Positions 51,801-64,000 of a stretch of DNA of 64,000 nt are shown here, piece by piece (the stretch's first letter is position 1; each line of letters opens with the position of its first letter). Position numbers and translations under genes: made by a program. The notes below the pieces were generated by a model. That model ran no database searches. It was given only the letters and a program-made list of their open reading frames with translations, and had not been told where the DNA came from. Source of the DNA: Rhyacichthys aspro (lineage: Eukaryota > Chordata > Actinopteri > Gobiiformes > Rhyacichthyidae); assembly GCA_036850595.1 (NCBI GenBank), contig CM072162.1:19521758-19585757 (forward strand). Reading direction: 5' to 3'.

Positions 51801-53929
51801 TTTGAGACTGCTCTATGGGGAGCTTTTTAGGAGGTTTTGGCACCAAACCCATGTAATTTTTAGCTCCAGAGGTTACCATTTGGTCACGATACAGTTTTGC
51901 CTTACTTTAAATGGTCTTGGTGCAAACAGGTCAAGTGAAAGCAAAAACAGAACCAGCTCCATGTTTTTCGAGCCACTATTGGAGAAGCCTTATGTATTCA
52001 AACGTAATTAATAAGAGAGTGACCAGTATTCCCATCGCCAATTACCCAGGCATAAGAAAATACAGTCCTGCCACAGATCCCAGGGCCCCACCACAAGGTC
52101 CTGCTGCCTCCGTAAATGGTGCACCCAGGCCCCAGAGCTGCCCCACCACAGCCGCGGCCCGCGCTGGGAACCGGGGATTAAATATAATGCTCGCATGTCA
52201 AGTCTGCAACGCAACAGAGGCAGAGAGGAGGAAGGAATTTGTCAGAACTCCATAAACACATAAGGATTTGGAAGAACTTTCCGTTTGGGTCCACGGTGGT
52301 ACATGAGGCTGAGGCAGGAGTACGTAGGGCTAAAGGACGCACAGAGTTTACGCGGAGGCCAGCCAAGCAGCAATGATACACTGCACTGGAGCTTGGGACA
52401 CAGGAGAAAGCTGGAGAAATGAAGAAAAGGATAAATGGGCAAAAACTGTTTCTTCTGAATGAATCATCTCATTAAATACACAGGTTTTAACACTGTATTC
52501 AATGTAATGTTTCGTAGCTAAGCTTATAGGATGTCATCTGTGGTTTTAAGTGAACTGTAGCTGAAGATAAGCAAGATCAGTTTAAGTTTGCACTACACAA
52601 AACTCTGACTGATTTGAAGTCTTTAGTGATGTATCAAGTCTCCAAAAACAATATGGGCTTCCTTCACAAAAAGAGAAGCAAGAAGTGACGCAGAATAATG
52701 ATGTGACTCTATCAAATGGATTTGCTGCAGAAAACAAAATAATGTTGTTTTAAATCTGTATATTTAGCCTGCTATGTCTGGTCATAATGAGAGTTTTAGA
52801 GTCACTCACAATCAAATGAAATGCTCTGTATTCTGAATTACTCTGGCCAACTTCAATATTATCCTTAAAATGTGTAAAGTAAACTACCATTACAGAGGTC
52901 TAACATAATGGTAGTTTCCCTCAGGGGCATGTAAAGCCTGATTTATTTGATTCAAGTTGGTGATTATCAATTAATTTACAGCTCACTTGTTGTTGACAGA
53001 GCAAACTATTGGTGTCTGACTGTGCTTAAGCAATACTTTACAAAACTATTGACTAGATTTTATTGTAACCAAGCAAAGGAAAAGCCAGCTTGGATTCACC
53101 AAAGACGAAAACCTGATAAACAATGATTACACTTGATTAAGTATTTGTATAATATGTATCATGAAAGTGAGGCTGACTGTGAGCAGGACTATGTTGGAGA
53201 ATGAGAAATAGCGAAGGAGGAGGGGGACAGAGGAATTAACAGGACATGCCCACTGAAATTTTCCAGGGTCGTTGCCAGAGAAGAAAAAATAAAAAAGAGG
53301 TTGGTCCAGATGCCGCTCGCTGACGGTTCACATGTGGTTCACAGCAAACGCGTAGGGGCATTTCTGCAGGTTTAATTACTCAGTACGATGGTATGAAGTG
53401 GTATAGATATAGGCTGTGACTGCTTTTGGCCTGCAGATGCTACAGGTTTGAGACTAGAGAAGGGCAAAGGTCACAATGAGGGGCTTCAACTTACATTCAC
53501 TGTTTTGGAAGCAGCCTTTTCTAATGACTGCAGAAAAAGGTGGCCCACACAGCCTATAATTTATTTAGTTTGCCTGTATTTTCGCTTCAAGTTTAAGCTT
53601 CTCTACAAACTGGAAGGTTGCTTGTGAACGTCAACGGAGACAAATGAACAACAAAAAGCTTAAGTTGTTTTATAAAAAAAGGTCAATTTAGCTCCTGCCA
53701 AAGCTGTATTGTCTTTACAACATGCCTAATAACCACTGCAGATTGTTGTTGACATTGTAAGAAGTTAAAAAGTCCAACTCAAGCAGACAACAAAGATCAA
53801 ATACTCTCCCAGTGTAGTCTCCTAGCGCCCGCATGCTTTTCTTTCTGTGCTGCTTCCCTGAGATACCGTGGGATTTTGTTGGGTTCCTTGATGACTCTAA
53901 ATAGCCCAAAGTAAATGAAGGTGAGTGTG
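48886..53929. other. Intergenic DNA without recognised genes
   Basis: AT-rich, with GC-richer patches at 49540-49740 and 52060-52180 that are open on both strands but encode nothing recognisable. No transposon ends are identified. Confidence 0.45.
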
Positions 53930-54070
53930 AATGGATGTATGTTTATGTCTCTTATGTGTTAGCCCTGCGATTACCTGGCATCTGTCCAGCATGTACCTCC
54001 AAAGAAGGCCCCAAGTAACTGGCTCCAGACCCCCAGCCTGTAACGGATAAAAGATAAATGACTGAATTCA
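53930..54070 (+). repeat. Dispersed teleost repeat
   Basis: GTGAATGGATGTATGTTTAT, then GTGTTAGCCCTGCGATTACC, then a CCTGTAACGGATAAAAGATA-type tail follow the block order of the common fish repeat whose consensus reads GTTGGCCCTGCGATNGACTG. The same family occurs at 24270, 56603 and 60190. Confidence 0.65.
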
Positions 54071-56602
54071 TTTTATATTATGTTCAAAAGCAACTGAATC
54101 TGAACTGAATTTATCATCGAAATGCATTCATATCCTCAAGAACACTGTAAACAAATCTAAATTCAGAAGTAGCCTGAGTCTCATTTAAAAAAAACCAGAT
54201 AAATATGATTTGACTTAAACAATTTTGAAGTGACGTGGGCTATTTTGAGGCCCAGTGAACACAGCCTTTTTGTCCTGAGCTGAGTTACTGATCAATAAAC
54301 TTGACTTAAAGCAGATCTATAAAGCCATGATGGATGTTTTCTCCTTCAGCTCCCTAAACACTCTTGCCCCAGATAAAACCGATCTGATTGGCTCTTTTAC
54401 TCTCGGACAACGCCACGCCCCTTCAGCCCTTCAGCCACTGAGAGGTGAGCTCCGCGGTGGGTGTAAATACTGTCGGACGGATATATTTCGAGTTTGAAAT
54501 ATGGATGCAAGTCTTCCATGAGCCTTGTGCGCACCGATCGCGAAAGGTTAACTTGAGGTCAGCGCTGTCTTTGCCGCCGCAGACTTGGCCAGAGTCCAGA
54601 CCTGGAAAAGCATCCAAGTCCGATCCCTTCTGCTCGTCTTCGTCCTGGTCTTCCTCCTGCCACTTTGTGAGCGGAGATAAAACAGGAGGGAGAGTCTGTA
54701 TCTGCTCTGGGCTTAACGCTGGGAGTGAAATGTAGTTCAGGAGTGAGGCTGGAGTCAGAGCAGCCCAGGAGAACCACACAGGGCCAAAGTCTTCCCCAAA
54801 ACGCTGATTATTTCAGAAAATGGGGCTGTAAAACCGGCCTCCCAGGTATTACGGGTACAGTAAAACCTAAAAATAATATCAAAACTTGCCAGCTTAATAC
54901 CCAAAGCAGTCCTCATGAAAAATGACTGCAGTAAAGGTCTTGCACTTATTCAGGGGCTTAATTTGAAATATATGTCTCCAAGTACAGAGGCTTGTGAGGC
55001 CAACTGAGAAAGCCTAAGGTGTTTTTTTATATGAGTTGTAGGGATAAAAAGCTACATAGACATAAAACAATACAAATAAATGCAAGCTGTTTTCAAACTT
55101 GAGCTCACTTCACAAGCATCACGTTCTCAAAAACCTACTGTAATATTTCTGTTCAAACTCTCAAATGACAGAAAACACACACTGTTCTCAGCGAGGAGCT
55201 CTGGACATAAAGAACTCTTATCTTGATGCAGAGTGATAGTTCTCGCCCTCGACACGTCTTTGATGCTGCTGCCAACTGCAGCTGCCTCTTATAGCAGCTC
55301 AATGTGGCGGCCACAGATAGAGTCTGTCCTACAGCGGGACCTGAGATAGAGACAGTGACGCCCCGGGACGATAAGGCCTCAGTCCGAGCCGAAGGAGAGC
55401 TGACGTCTGGGTTTGGATAAGACTTTGTCATCTGTGCTTTAGTCAATGAGCTACATCCAACTTTAGACTGAACAAAGTGGTTGTGTTTGGACCTATTGTG
55501 GTTTAGAGAGAGGATAGAGCCATTTTTCCTGAAGATTTTTCCAACCTTGGCTTGTTATAAGAGAAGCCAAAGTGCTGCTAAGGTGGGACAATGCTTAAAA
55601 ATTTGACAAATCACAAGACCAGACTTCAGGCTTAGGGTTTAAAGAGAGTCCCAAATGATTAATCAATAAATGAACGCAAAAGAGGACCTTTAAAGCCACA
55701 ATTATTCCCTTTTTTATTTTCTTCCATTTATTGTTAATAAGGGTCACACTGGGGCAGATCAGTTTCTCAATAAATCTACAGCAATGTTAATCAAATATAT
55801 CACTTTAGTTCTGCTCCTTATAAACCCTGGAGTTACAAAACCTCTTTTTCATGCTTTTTCAAGTTTTTAAAACTCAGACGGTTTCATGTCCCACCACTTG
55901 CTCCGACTTGTTGGTGCAGTTTAAGTTGCCTGCCCTCTGTTTAAACCCACTCAAAGTTTTCTGCCCATTAAACTCTGGTTTACCCCTCCTCTGGGGGAGC
56001 GTCAATAATTCATAAGCCTTGGTGTAACAAACTTGAAACTGATAACCCACTTGCTATTTATACTTCATTTCAAATGAGCAAATACTTAACTGTGCAGCTC
56101 CTGGGACAGCGCTCATATCTCTGCTCAGTCAGTGCCAGGGTCAGTCGAGGGGTCCGGCCAGAGGAACCGTCCCAAAGAGAGGATGGAGAGGGGAATGGGT
56201 CAAAATGAAGAAAGGCCAAGGCTGAGCTTAGAACAATTTACAATGCTGTGCTCACAAAGTTTACATCACTGTTTCAACTGGTTATGATCTCAATGCATAC
56301 CCAGAAGTGAAAATCTGGCAATAAAAATATGGATTTAGGGCTTTTTTTTATGTGTAAAAGACTTAACTGTAAGATGTCAAACAGTTTGTAATGGTGGTTA
56401 ATATAATAAAAGGAACTAGTGGTACAAATTGTCACTGTCACTCCATAATTTGCAAGGGATAGTCTTACCTGTTCCTCTTTATTTAGAAGCTAACAGCTGC
56501 TATTGATTAAAACTGACTTCCTCACAGCACTGTTTGGCACAGTTCATTGTCTGAAAAAGGTATGTAAAGAAATGTATGTTACCATGATAAAACAAGAGAA
56601 AT
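54071..56602. other. Intergenic DNA without recognised genes
   Basis: A GC-richer patch at 54420-54780 is open on both strands (118 codons on the minus strand), but I recognise no domain. The rest is AT-rich with no element ends seen. Confidence 0.45.
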
Positions 56603-56845
56603 ATTCATTCATTCGTTCATCTTCTTCTGGTTAGTCCCGTTGGAGGTCGCAGGTGACTGGACCCCATCCCAGCACTGGTACTCACACTTAGATTGTTCAG
56701 TTTGCCCAAACACATATGTTTTTGGACAGTGGGAGGAAGCCGGACCCACGGTAACACAGGGGGACATGCATACTCTTCACAGGGGGGCAACAGGTAGGCC
56801 GGTCCAGGATGGAACACAAAACCTTGCTGGGGGCATGCTAACCCC
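56603..56845 (-). repeat. Dispersed teleost repeat, long copy
   Basis: In plus-strand order it has CATTCATTCGTTCATCTTCT, GGTCGCAGGTGACTGGACCC, CAAACACATATGTTTTTGGA, CAGTGGGAGGAAGCCGGACC, ACATGCATACTCTTCACAGG and GATGGAACACAAAACCTTGC. This is the reverse orientation of the family seen at 24270 and 53930. No coding capacity. Confidence 0.75.
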
Positions 56846-58083
56846 ATGAAAATGATGCACATTTTTGTATAAAGTTAGTTCCTTTTTTATTAAACAGTGT
56901 ATTACCAAAGACAACAAACTTTTATATTGAAGTGGCCTATTGTAACATGAAATACATGAGTGGATATTAAATATTGTTTGTTTGTGTGGGGTAGCTGTAC
57001 CCAATGTGGCAGCAGCACACAACAGTTTTTGACACAATTCAGGGAGTGACAGTTTGGTAAAGTCATGTCTCAGGGTAAATTTTTAAGAATAAACCAGGTG
57101 CAGAGAGCATTTGTGTTTCCAATGTGTCCAAAGAATCATGTCATGTGTAGATTTAGATGACTTTTTAGTGTTGATATAGAACAATTAAAGCAAATAAAAA
57201 GACATTTTTGTGGTCTTTAGTTTGTTTTTTATGTTCTTGATTGTTTTAGGTGTAATGGAATAAAGAAGCGGACACAGGATCATGTCACGGGCCAGTGTAG
57301 ATTACACTTAACAGTTTTATTTGGAATATTAAGACAATGAAGCATAAGCCAAGCACCAAAGAGTGACAGCTACAAGTGTCGCATCAAACGGCTCTTAAAA
57401 ATGAACAGGTTATACTGGAAAACAACTGTATTTCTCATTGAACCGTGAAGCAGATACACAGAACAGACAGTGAAATGTGACCATGATTATGCCATATACA
57501 CGCTCCGATCCTACCTGACAGCAGAGAGAGAAAGAGAGGGAGAAAAGGGGAACGAAAAGCAGAAGAAAATGGGAAAAGCAGTATCCGTTCTAAGTTAGAG
57601 TGGAGCCCGGTGTTGAGGCGAATACGGCAGTCCGGTGATGACCATTAAATCCCATCAGAGTCCCCACATCCACACAGCAACCTTTGTGCACATACAGCAT
57701 TAAAGTGACTGGATTGCAATTGTTACACCACACTCCGTTGCATATTAGGGAGAAGTTATAATGAAAAATAATTACTCTTTCATACATCTTTTTTCTGTTT
57801 GCATATAGCACTTAAATCAGCTTTCTAAAATATATATGGGAAACATGAAAACAGTTTAAAATATCTTTTTAAATTTGTCCTCTTGGGGCTAAAACCATGA
57901 GTCGTACCTTGTAAAATGCTGTGGTTAAACGGGACAGACCAGACCCAGTGGTTTTTCGCCACAATTGAGGCTCACATAGTGCAGCTAAATAGTGTCATAC
58001 CAATGACATTATAAGGTCAAAATTCACGGCATATTTTCTCTTTAAGTACACAGAATATACACGTAAACACCTTTCGTTACACG
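56846..58083. other. Intergenic DNA, nothing recognised
   Basis: AT-rich sequence with a purine-rich run at about 57515-57580. No gene or element is supported. Confidence 0.5.
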
Positions 58084-59087
58084 TACCCCTTTTCCACCGA
58101 GAGTTTGAGGCTGGTTCAGAGCAGTTCTTTGCTTTTAGGCTGAAAAAAGTGATTCCCAGCTTTAAAACAATAACAAAGCCAGGTTTTAGGAACACTTTTG
58201 AGCCAAGCCAGCCATGTTACTTTTTTCTTTTCTTATACAAACAACTAGTATGGTCTCTTTGGATTTGGGTTTGCTTTCCAGGGGGCAATACCAACAGACA
58301 CAGAATAAAAAACTCTGGACACAATTGGATACAACTAATCAGGAAATCTAAACATCACATTAAGCCCCATTTTAGAACAGTTATAACTGGTTCGACTAAA
58401 TTTGGAAAATATCTGAAAGGAAGAGATTCCAGACAATTTCCCAAAAGTAAATGGGTATGGCTGGCCAGGCTAAACTAAAGAACTGCTTACAGGGGTCAAA
58501 GGTCTTCTACAATCCTGGCAACTTGTGTTTTTGCTCAAAAGAGAGAAATGTGATGATGTTTAACATTGCTACAGGCTCAAATATAATAGTTTAGCAAAAT
58601 TTTGGCTTCACATGAACATTATGTTGTGAGAGTATCTGTCATAATTTACTTGAAAATATTTTGAAAAATCCTAAAGAAATGGGACAGGATTAATGCTCTC
58701 ATATCAATGACAAAACATATTACCAAGATAACATAAGAGTCAGAAAGTGCTGTTTAAGGTGGGCTGTTATTTGACTTTGTACCACTAGATGGAGTGGTAA
58801 GCTACTGCAGAGCTAATCACAGGTAGCCCTCAGTATTTCTGGGTCTGGGGCCAATAAAAACATCTCGTCATTGTAGTAAAAGGCAAAGCGATTCCAGAGG
58901 AACTGTGAAGTCTAATGTGAAACATGCTGATTTAATACTTTATAATAGCTCTTGTACAATAACCAATGGAATGAACACTAAAACTACATATAACCTCTTG
59001 AGGATGTTGCCAGGAAAGTAACAAAAGACACAGGTGTAGCGCTAGCCCCAGAACAAGCGCTCGGTTCAAATCGGTGGAAAAGGGGTA
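58084..59087. mobile_element. 1-kb DNA transposon with 17-bp perfect terminal inverted repeats
   Basis: TACCCCTTTTCCACCGA at 58084-58100 is exactly inverted at 59071-59087. Just inside, both ends share weaker TTTGAG/TTTGAA and GTTC-rich similarity. If the outer TA is a target duplication, the element proper is 58086-59085. The longest open frame (58149-58478) resembles no transposase, so it is probably non-autonomous. I cannot assign the superfamily with confidence. Confidence 0.75.
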
Positions 59088-61800
59088 ACAGAGAGGTGGT
59101 GCTGGCTAAATGTGGTCCATTTGTACACATCCCTGGGTTTGGGTTGGGCTAGTGACAGTGGAAATGCGGGTGTCAGAAGTCAGAAGCGTGACAGTGTGTG
59201 CAAATGTGTGTTCAAGACAGTTAATGCACCACAGAAGAAAAAAGTCTTTATCAGGCTCCTATTACATATAATTCATCATTCATCATACATACAATGTCTT
59301 TTTTTATTCCTAATCCTAGGGGTTATATGGCAAACATGTGCTACGCTTAATGTCAGATATTTCCCATGGGGAAAACGGGGCTTGAGGGTCCGGGGGAAGG
59401 ACTCTCTCGTTGCAAAGGGGCCTGCCTGAGTTTCAATGTTTAAAAGGGGTGGGACAGGGGCAGAGGTGTTCATAGGAGTCACCGTCATCACCCCTCACAG
59501 TCTCCTCTGCGTCCTGGGACCCTCCATGTGGCTCTGTCCATACACCTCCCACACAACGCTCACACATCACCAGTCTGCAGCACGACTCTCCAAAACTCGC
59601 CTAAAACTGAAACTTTCAGGACCAACAGCTCGTAACACTCGAACAAGTCTCATTTCAGCGACAGTGCCGTCTGGAAGTATTCAGACAGATGTGTTTTGGA
59701 TAAAAGCATTGATTATGGCAAGTAAAGTGCTGAGTTCAAGTGTTTAGAAGTGAATACTGGACGATGCAAACCTAGATTTTAGGTTAACAGCTTTGACAGA
59801 AACGACAACCTTTGCACAACATTGACAATTGTACTCTGAAATGTGAAAAACAAAGCAGTTCCTTAAAATCGCTACACACAGGTGACAAATTTAGGACAAA
59901 ATTCAAGATTAATCAGTGAGATAATGTCTAAGGAAGGCATTGCTGCAGTTCATGACTCTTGATCTGCTCATGTGTGGGAACAGTTGACTTTCGGGATGCT
60001 TACACCTTTCAGCGTCTATCATCGTTCAGTAGTGAAGCCAATTCAGTTCAACCTGTCTGACTCAATAGCTGCGAGCAAAAAGTACGTCCCAACAAAAGGG
60101 GATGATGTGAAAATCTCTTTGCCAAGTCAACAGCAGTGACCGTTTGTTCCCACAACCATTTACCCAAAATCTAATAAATATAGTAAATATTTTCTCATTC
60201 ATTCACTAATTTTCTATCTCTTGTCTTTTACTGAAGCCTATTCCAGCAGCTTTTGGCCTGAGAAGGGACCTACACACAATCATCACAGACACTGACGAGA
60301 CTTTCGGCAAATTTAGAGTCAATAAACCTATAAATTCAAGTCTTGGGACAAAGCCTCCACATAATTCTAAACATCTTTAATTAGACACTTATTGCAGCTG
60401 ACACAGTAACAACAACTCCACTTCTTAAATTTGCCACCCATCTGTTAATAACCTGCAACAAAAATCTCTTAAAAGCATTTTAAAAGCTAACCATGTCCGA
60501 ATACTTGCAGACTGCACCGTCAAACCCAGTAAAGTGCTTTTCCCTGCACATCCCCGAGTGCCCTGTGCAGACACGCTGTTACCACAACAGGAAGCCAACA
60601 GCACCCAGAGAGCCTTTAACTACAACTCTCATCCAAATGCTGCCCTGACAGTTTGAGAAGTTTGGGATCGGGGGCACGGCGGGACAACTCGCTCCAAATC
60701 ACATCCAGCTCTTTATCTCTGAGACGTGGACAGATGGAGCAAAAACAGGTGGGTAGTAGTTAGAGAAACGGCCTCCCACAGTCACACGGCAGCCTTCAGT
60801 AAATTTATATCCCCACTTGGAGAAATGAGCCTGTGATTAGGGCCTAGAGTCTGTGGGGTGGGGCACCGGAGGGAGGCTAATGCCGGGTTCAGGCTACATG
60901 ATATTTTGGTCTGTTTAAATGGTCATTGTGTCAGGTTAGGTCAGTCTAGAGTCAGAGATTGAGGCGTATGGAGTTTTAAAGTTACTCAGAGATCTCTTTG
61001 ACAATGGGAACATTAAAATCGTGATATTAAAGTGCAGACGTGAGAGATAATAGTTTATGCAAAGGCTAAGAAGAATGATTGATTTAAAGTAATGGGAAGA
61101 AAAATATGAAAAATGAAAAGTTAAGGGGATTTATGTCAGACAAATGTAGGCAGATAGAAAGGTAAAGTCAAGCCTTAATGAGACTTTCTACAAAAATGAA
61201 GGATAAATGTTCACTATTGTTTATTTGAGCTGTCAGTTTCACTTAAACTGTTTGGGCATGAAGACATTTTGATATCGGGAAAGCCACAGTTTCTGTAATC
61301 CTGCTTGAGGGCAATAAATACCGACTGGTTGCCCAAAAAATTCAGACACAACAGCTGGGGCTTAGTACACGATGCTGTCGAAAATGAATTAAAGGATATA
61401 AAGAGGAGTGAAAGGCTTTGTCATGACAGAAAGATAATCTTAAATACTAATAAGCATAACGTCAAAAAAGTTGTCTTTTTGTTAAGATGTGTAAAAACCC
61501 AGGGCCATTTTGGACTTGGGTTTGATTCCTTGACCTTGTTTCAACATTTGGTGGCACTAATTATTTATAAATTGACAAATGAAATTGACAGCTCATTTTA
61601 AATGTAAAAATGTTGAGTATTTTTCCAAAGAAAGGTGTGACTAAGCCTCTGTATAATGTATAAGCCGACTGAAGGTTTCATGCTTTAGATCTTATGTATT
61701 GGATAACATTATGTTCTCTGTAAATAGGTATAGTTCAAGTGCAGCTGAGGGCTTGTAACACTGAACACAGCAGTCAGACTTGACGCCGTCTGTCGTAGAT
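59088..61800. other. Intergenic DNA downstream of socs5
   Basis: No gene is supported. It holds a decayed fish repeat at 60190-60330 and a moderately GC-rich patch at 60520-60900. Confidence 0.45.
60190..60330 (-). repeat. Dispersed teleost repeat, decayed copy
   Basis: It has CTCATTCATTCACTAATTTT, AAGCCTATTCCAGCAGCTTT, then ACACACAATCATCACAGACA and GCAAATTTAGAGTCAATAAA. The block order matches the long copy's family, in the same orientation as 56603-56845. Confidence 0.6.
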
Positions 61801-63797
61801 TTGGACACAGATTATTATTATTTATTGATGGAAAATAGGATGATTATTGTCTCTTGTAATGCGTCTGTATCATCTTTAGACACATTTGAGAGAAATATGA
61901 ACTTGTCTGAGAACTCTAGCTGAACTTTTCCGGTTTGTGATCTCATGCATATTTTAGTTTTATGCCGTAGTTTTACCTGCAGTGCTCTCATCCGTCGAGC
62001 TGTTACAAAGTCAGTCAGAATGCCCCGAACGAAGCACCTTGTTTGTACCCGAAAACGCACACAAAGTTTTTGAGTGATTAAATTAAATGATAAATGTGCG
62101 TACAGTAGATGTCAGGAGGAAGGGCAAAGTTTGGGTTTGCCACGACCCTCTGATAAAGCAGGGCATTGAACCCCTCTGCTACTTGAGTCCAAGTACATGT
62201 GAGGGCAAAAACATTAAAATGTAACTACAGTTGACTACTGTATATTTATGTAGCACCAGAAATTTGTTTTGAACGCACCATTCAATGTAGTTTTTCTTAC
62301 GGCATGTAACATCTCCTGCTTTAGGTGTAATTTAATCCTGAGTCCAATGCATACTGCACCAATGCAATGGCCACTCACCACAAAATGTTTTCATTCATAA
62401 AAATGACAATTCAGCAAGTACTGTGTGCCCTATAAAATACAACATGTTGTAATAACCATGTGCAAGTGATAAACATGAAAAGTAGTAGCAATTTGACAAA
62501 GTGGGGTTTCTTAATACAATCTAAACTGATATTATTCTTTAAAGGAGCAGAGCCACCTTTATGCTTTTCTTCTGAATTGGAGCAAATAGAATATACTTCT
62601 TATATTTTTCAGACAATGTTCTGCTGTCTTTCTGGGGCTGGGTCATGGGCCATCAATGCCCAAAACTTTGTCAAATATATTCATGCAGTATTTTGGATTT
62701 ACTGTTTGCAGTAAAAACTCAAGTCAAGCAGAGTCTCGGGGGAGCAGTGTTAAACAGCTCTAAAAAACTATTAATTGATAAAGACACAGGAGCACATTGA
62801 AATGAATGGACCAGCTGCTTAACAAAGCTTTTCCTCAATCCGTCCCGCCCATTCTCCAAAGAAAAGCTGTGAGTTGAAAAGATTAGCTTATTGTAAGTAG
62901 GACACTGCAGACTGATTCATTATTTATCAGTATTAAAAGGGGCAACTTCTCTGAATATGCTTTTCTTACAGAGCATTTCTTTTCCCTGAAGCACTGCCTT
63001 GAACTCTCTAGACCTTATCAGCACCAAATATAAAACACTGCAAAGAGACAAGCGGTTGACCAATCACTGGAGGGTTTTACTGCTGAGATCCTGCATGATT
63101 AATAACATTACTTTTAAAAATTTAAAACTAAACAATTTCAAATGTGACCATTAAAATTAAAATTAAAATAAATGTGAAAACTGACCATCTGACAGTCTTC
63201 AGGTCAATTTAACATTGTTTCAAAGTTAATAATATTTTAAGATTACTGCAAGTATAAGAAATCCATCAGATGACGACTAATAATTAGTTATAAAAAATAC
63301 CTCCATCATCGGTCAAACCTTTAGAGATGGCTCGTGTCATTTTATCATTGGGTCTGTGGTACAACAACAGCTCCTGAGCCCGACTCGGTGCTTTAAGCTA
63401 AAGGACAGACAATGGAGAAGTGCACTGTACAACATGGCCACGAGGGTCTGTCAGCTACTGGGACAGGGGAGGCATGCAGGCAGGTCACAGGCAGGTGACA
63501 TGGTGGGTTCAGGCAGACATTTAGCACAAAATGGAAGAGAAAAAACACAAAGTGCTGATATTTGTGCCTTCCCTCTCTTTCAAAGAAAACCTGTTCAGCA
63601 CAAACCATGTGCTTCCCAGACAGAGTTATACTGAATATAATCATATGTACTTTCTGTGATGTAAGTAATAACTAAAAGATTAGAATGAATCTTGTATAGC
63701 TTGTTACATTTCAATTCCCACCAAAGAGAGAGCCGTACGCCTCATGATTAGGAATATCTCTAGTTTAGTAAATCTCCTGAAATGTGTGGAGCGATGC
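61801..63797 (-). other. socs5: Probable 3' UTR of socs5
   Basis: SOCS5 messages usually have long 3' UTRs. AATAAA on the minus strand at 61821-61826 would give about 2 kb; a further one is near 61219. No other coding exon follows the stop. The limit is inferred. Confidence 0.35.
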
Positions 63798-64000
63798 CTA
63801 TTTGAGCTTGAGCGGCGGCTCCCTCTCCAGCCAGCGAACTCGTACTTTCTGTTTGTAATGATACTCCTTTAGGAAGTCCTGCAGCGCGGGCGGCAGCGGT
63901 AGAGAGCCAATCCCGTCGTACGTGGTCCAGCGACAGATGGCTGCTCGCGCCAGGTGCTGCAGGGCGAAGGGAAAGGTCCGATGGAGAGGAGCTGTGAGCA
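63798..64000 (-). CDS. socs5: Suppressor of cytokine signalling 5, C-terminal 66 codons (partial)
   Basis: SOCS5 is a cytoplasmic adaptor. An SH2 domain binds phosphotyrosine targets, and the SOCS box recruits elongin B/C and cullin-5 to ubiquitinate them, damping IL-4 and EGF-receptor signalling (family knowledge). The window holds only the end of the protein. RTFPFALQHLARAAIC is the elongin BC box, TTYDGIGSLPLP includes the LPLP cullin-5 box, and the tail DFLKEYHYKQKVRVRWLERE is the conserved SOCS4/SOCS5 C-terminus, ending LKLK then TAG at 63798-63800. The SH2 domain and N-terminal region lie right of 64000. It was chosen over SOCS4 because the RVRWLEREP ending is SOCS5-like and the mcfd2-ttc7a neighbourhood agrees. 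Teleosts can carry two socs5 copies; the paralogue cannot be told from this fragment. Confidence 0.93.
   Translation of the reverse strand, partial: LTAPLHRTFPFALQHLARAAICRWTTYDGIGSLPLPPALQDFLKEYHYKQKVRVRWLEREPPLKLK

Noticed and set aside
54423..54779. Minus-strand 118-codon open frame
   Set aside because: No start context, splice partner or domain that I can recognise; the plus strand is equally open, so base composition explains it.
58149..58478. Open frame inside the 1-kb inverted-repeat element as a possible transposase
   Set aside because: 109 codons only, with no DDE/D-type or other transposase pattern visible.

Overview
The window is nuclear DNA from a ray-finned fish, probably a percomorph-like teleost. 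It is AT-rich and intron-rich. It carries vertebrate genes with canonical GT-AG introns and many degenerate teleost DNA-transposon remnants (hAT-like elements), but no bacterial or viral gene organisation. I recognise four protein-coding genes by translating exons and joining them in phase. Left to right they are ttc7a (minus strand, 5' half only), mcfd2 (plus, complete), prop1 (minus, complete) and socs5 (minus, only the last 66 codons).

Layout. 1-17242: nine coding exons of ttc7a with long introns; the 3' half of the gene lies beyond the left edge. 17243-20450: the divergent interval between ttc7a and mcfd2, with a CpG-rich ttc7a start and a CCAAT-containing region upstream of mcfd2. 20451-25160: mcfd2, with a probable non-coding first exon, three coding exons and a likely 2-kb 3' UTR. 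25160-27812: prop1, three coding exons, convergent with mcfd2; the two genes' likely poly(A) signals are about 30 bp apart. 27813-63797: about 36 kb with no gene I can support. It holds mobile-element remnants (including one hAT-like element nested inside another, and a 1-kb element with 17-bp inverted ends), a 16-copy 31-bp minisatellite, an open-frame GC-rich patch with a (CAG)9 tract, and probably regulatory DNA for prop1 and socs5. 63798-64000: the SOCS-box end of socs5.

Gene order and strands of socs5, mcfd2 and ttc7a match human 2p21 as I know it (SOCS5-MCFD2-TTC7A). prop1, on human chromosome 5q, sits between mcfd2 and socs5 here. The four genes do not form one pathway. ttc7a scaffolds the plasma-membrane PI4-kinase complex, mcfd2 is a calcium-binding ER-Golgi cargo-receptor subunit, prop1 is a pituitary homeodomain factor, and socs5 is a cullin-5 ubiquitin-ligase adaptor that damps cytokine and growth-factor signalling. 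I found no convincing new multi-gene system. The points most worth a second look are the nested transposons, the prop1/mcfd2 3' overlap, the exactly periodic minisatellite and a perfect hairpin about 1 kb upstream of prop1.
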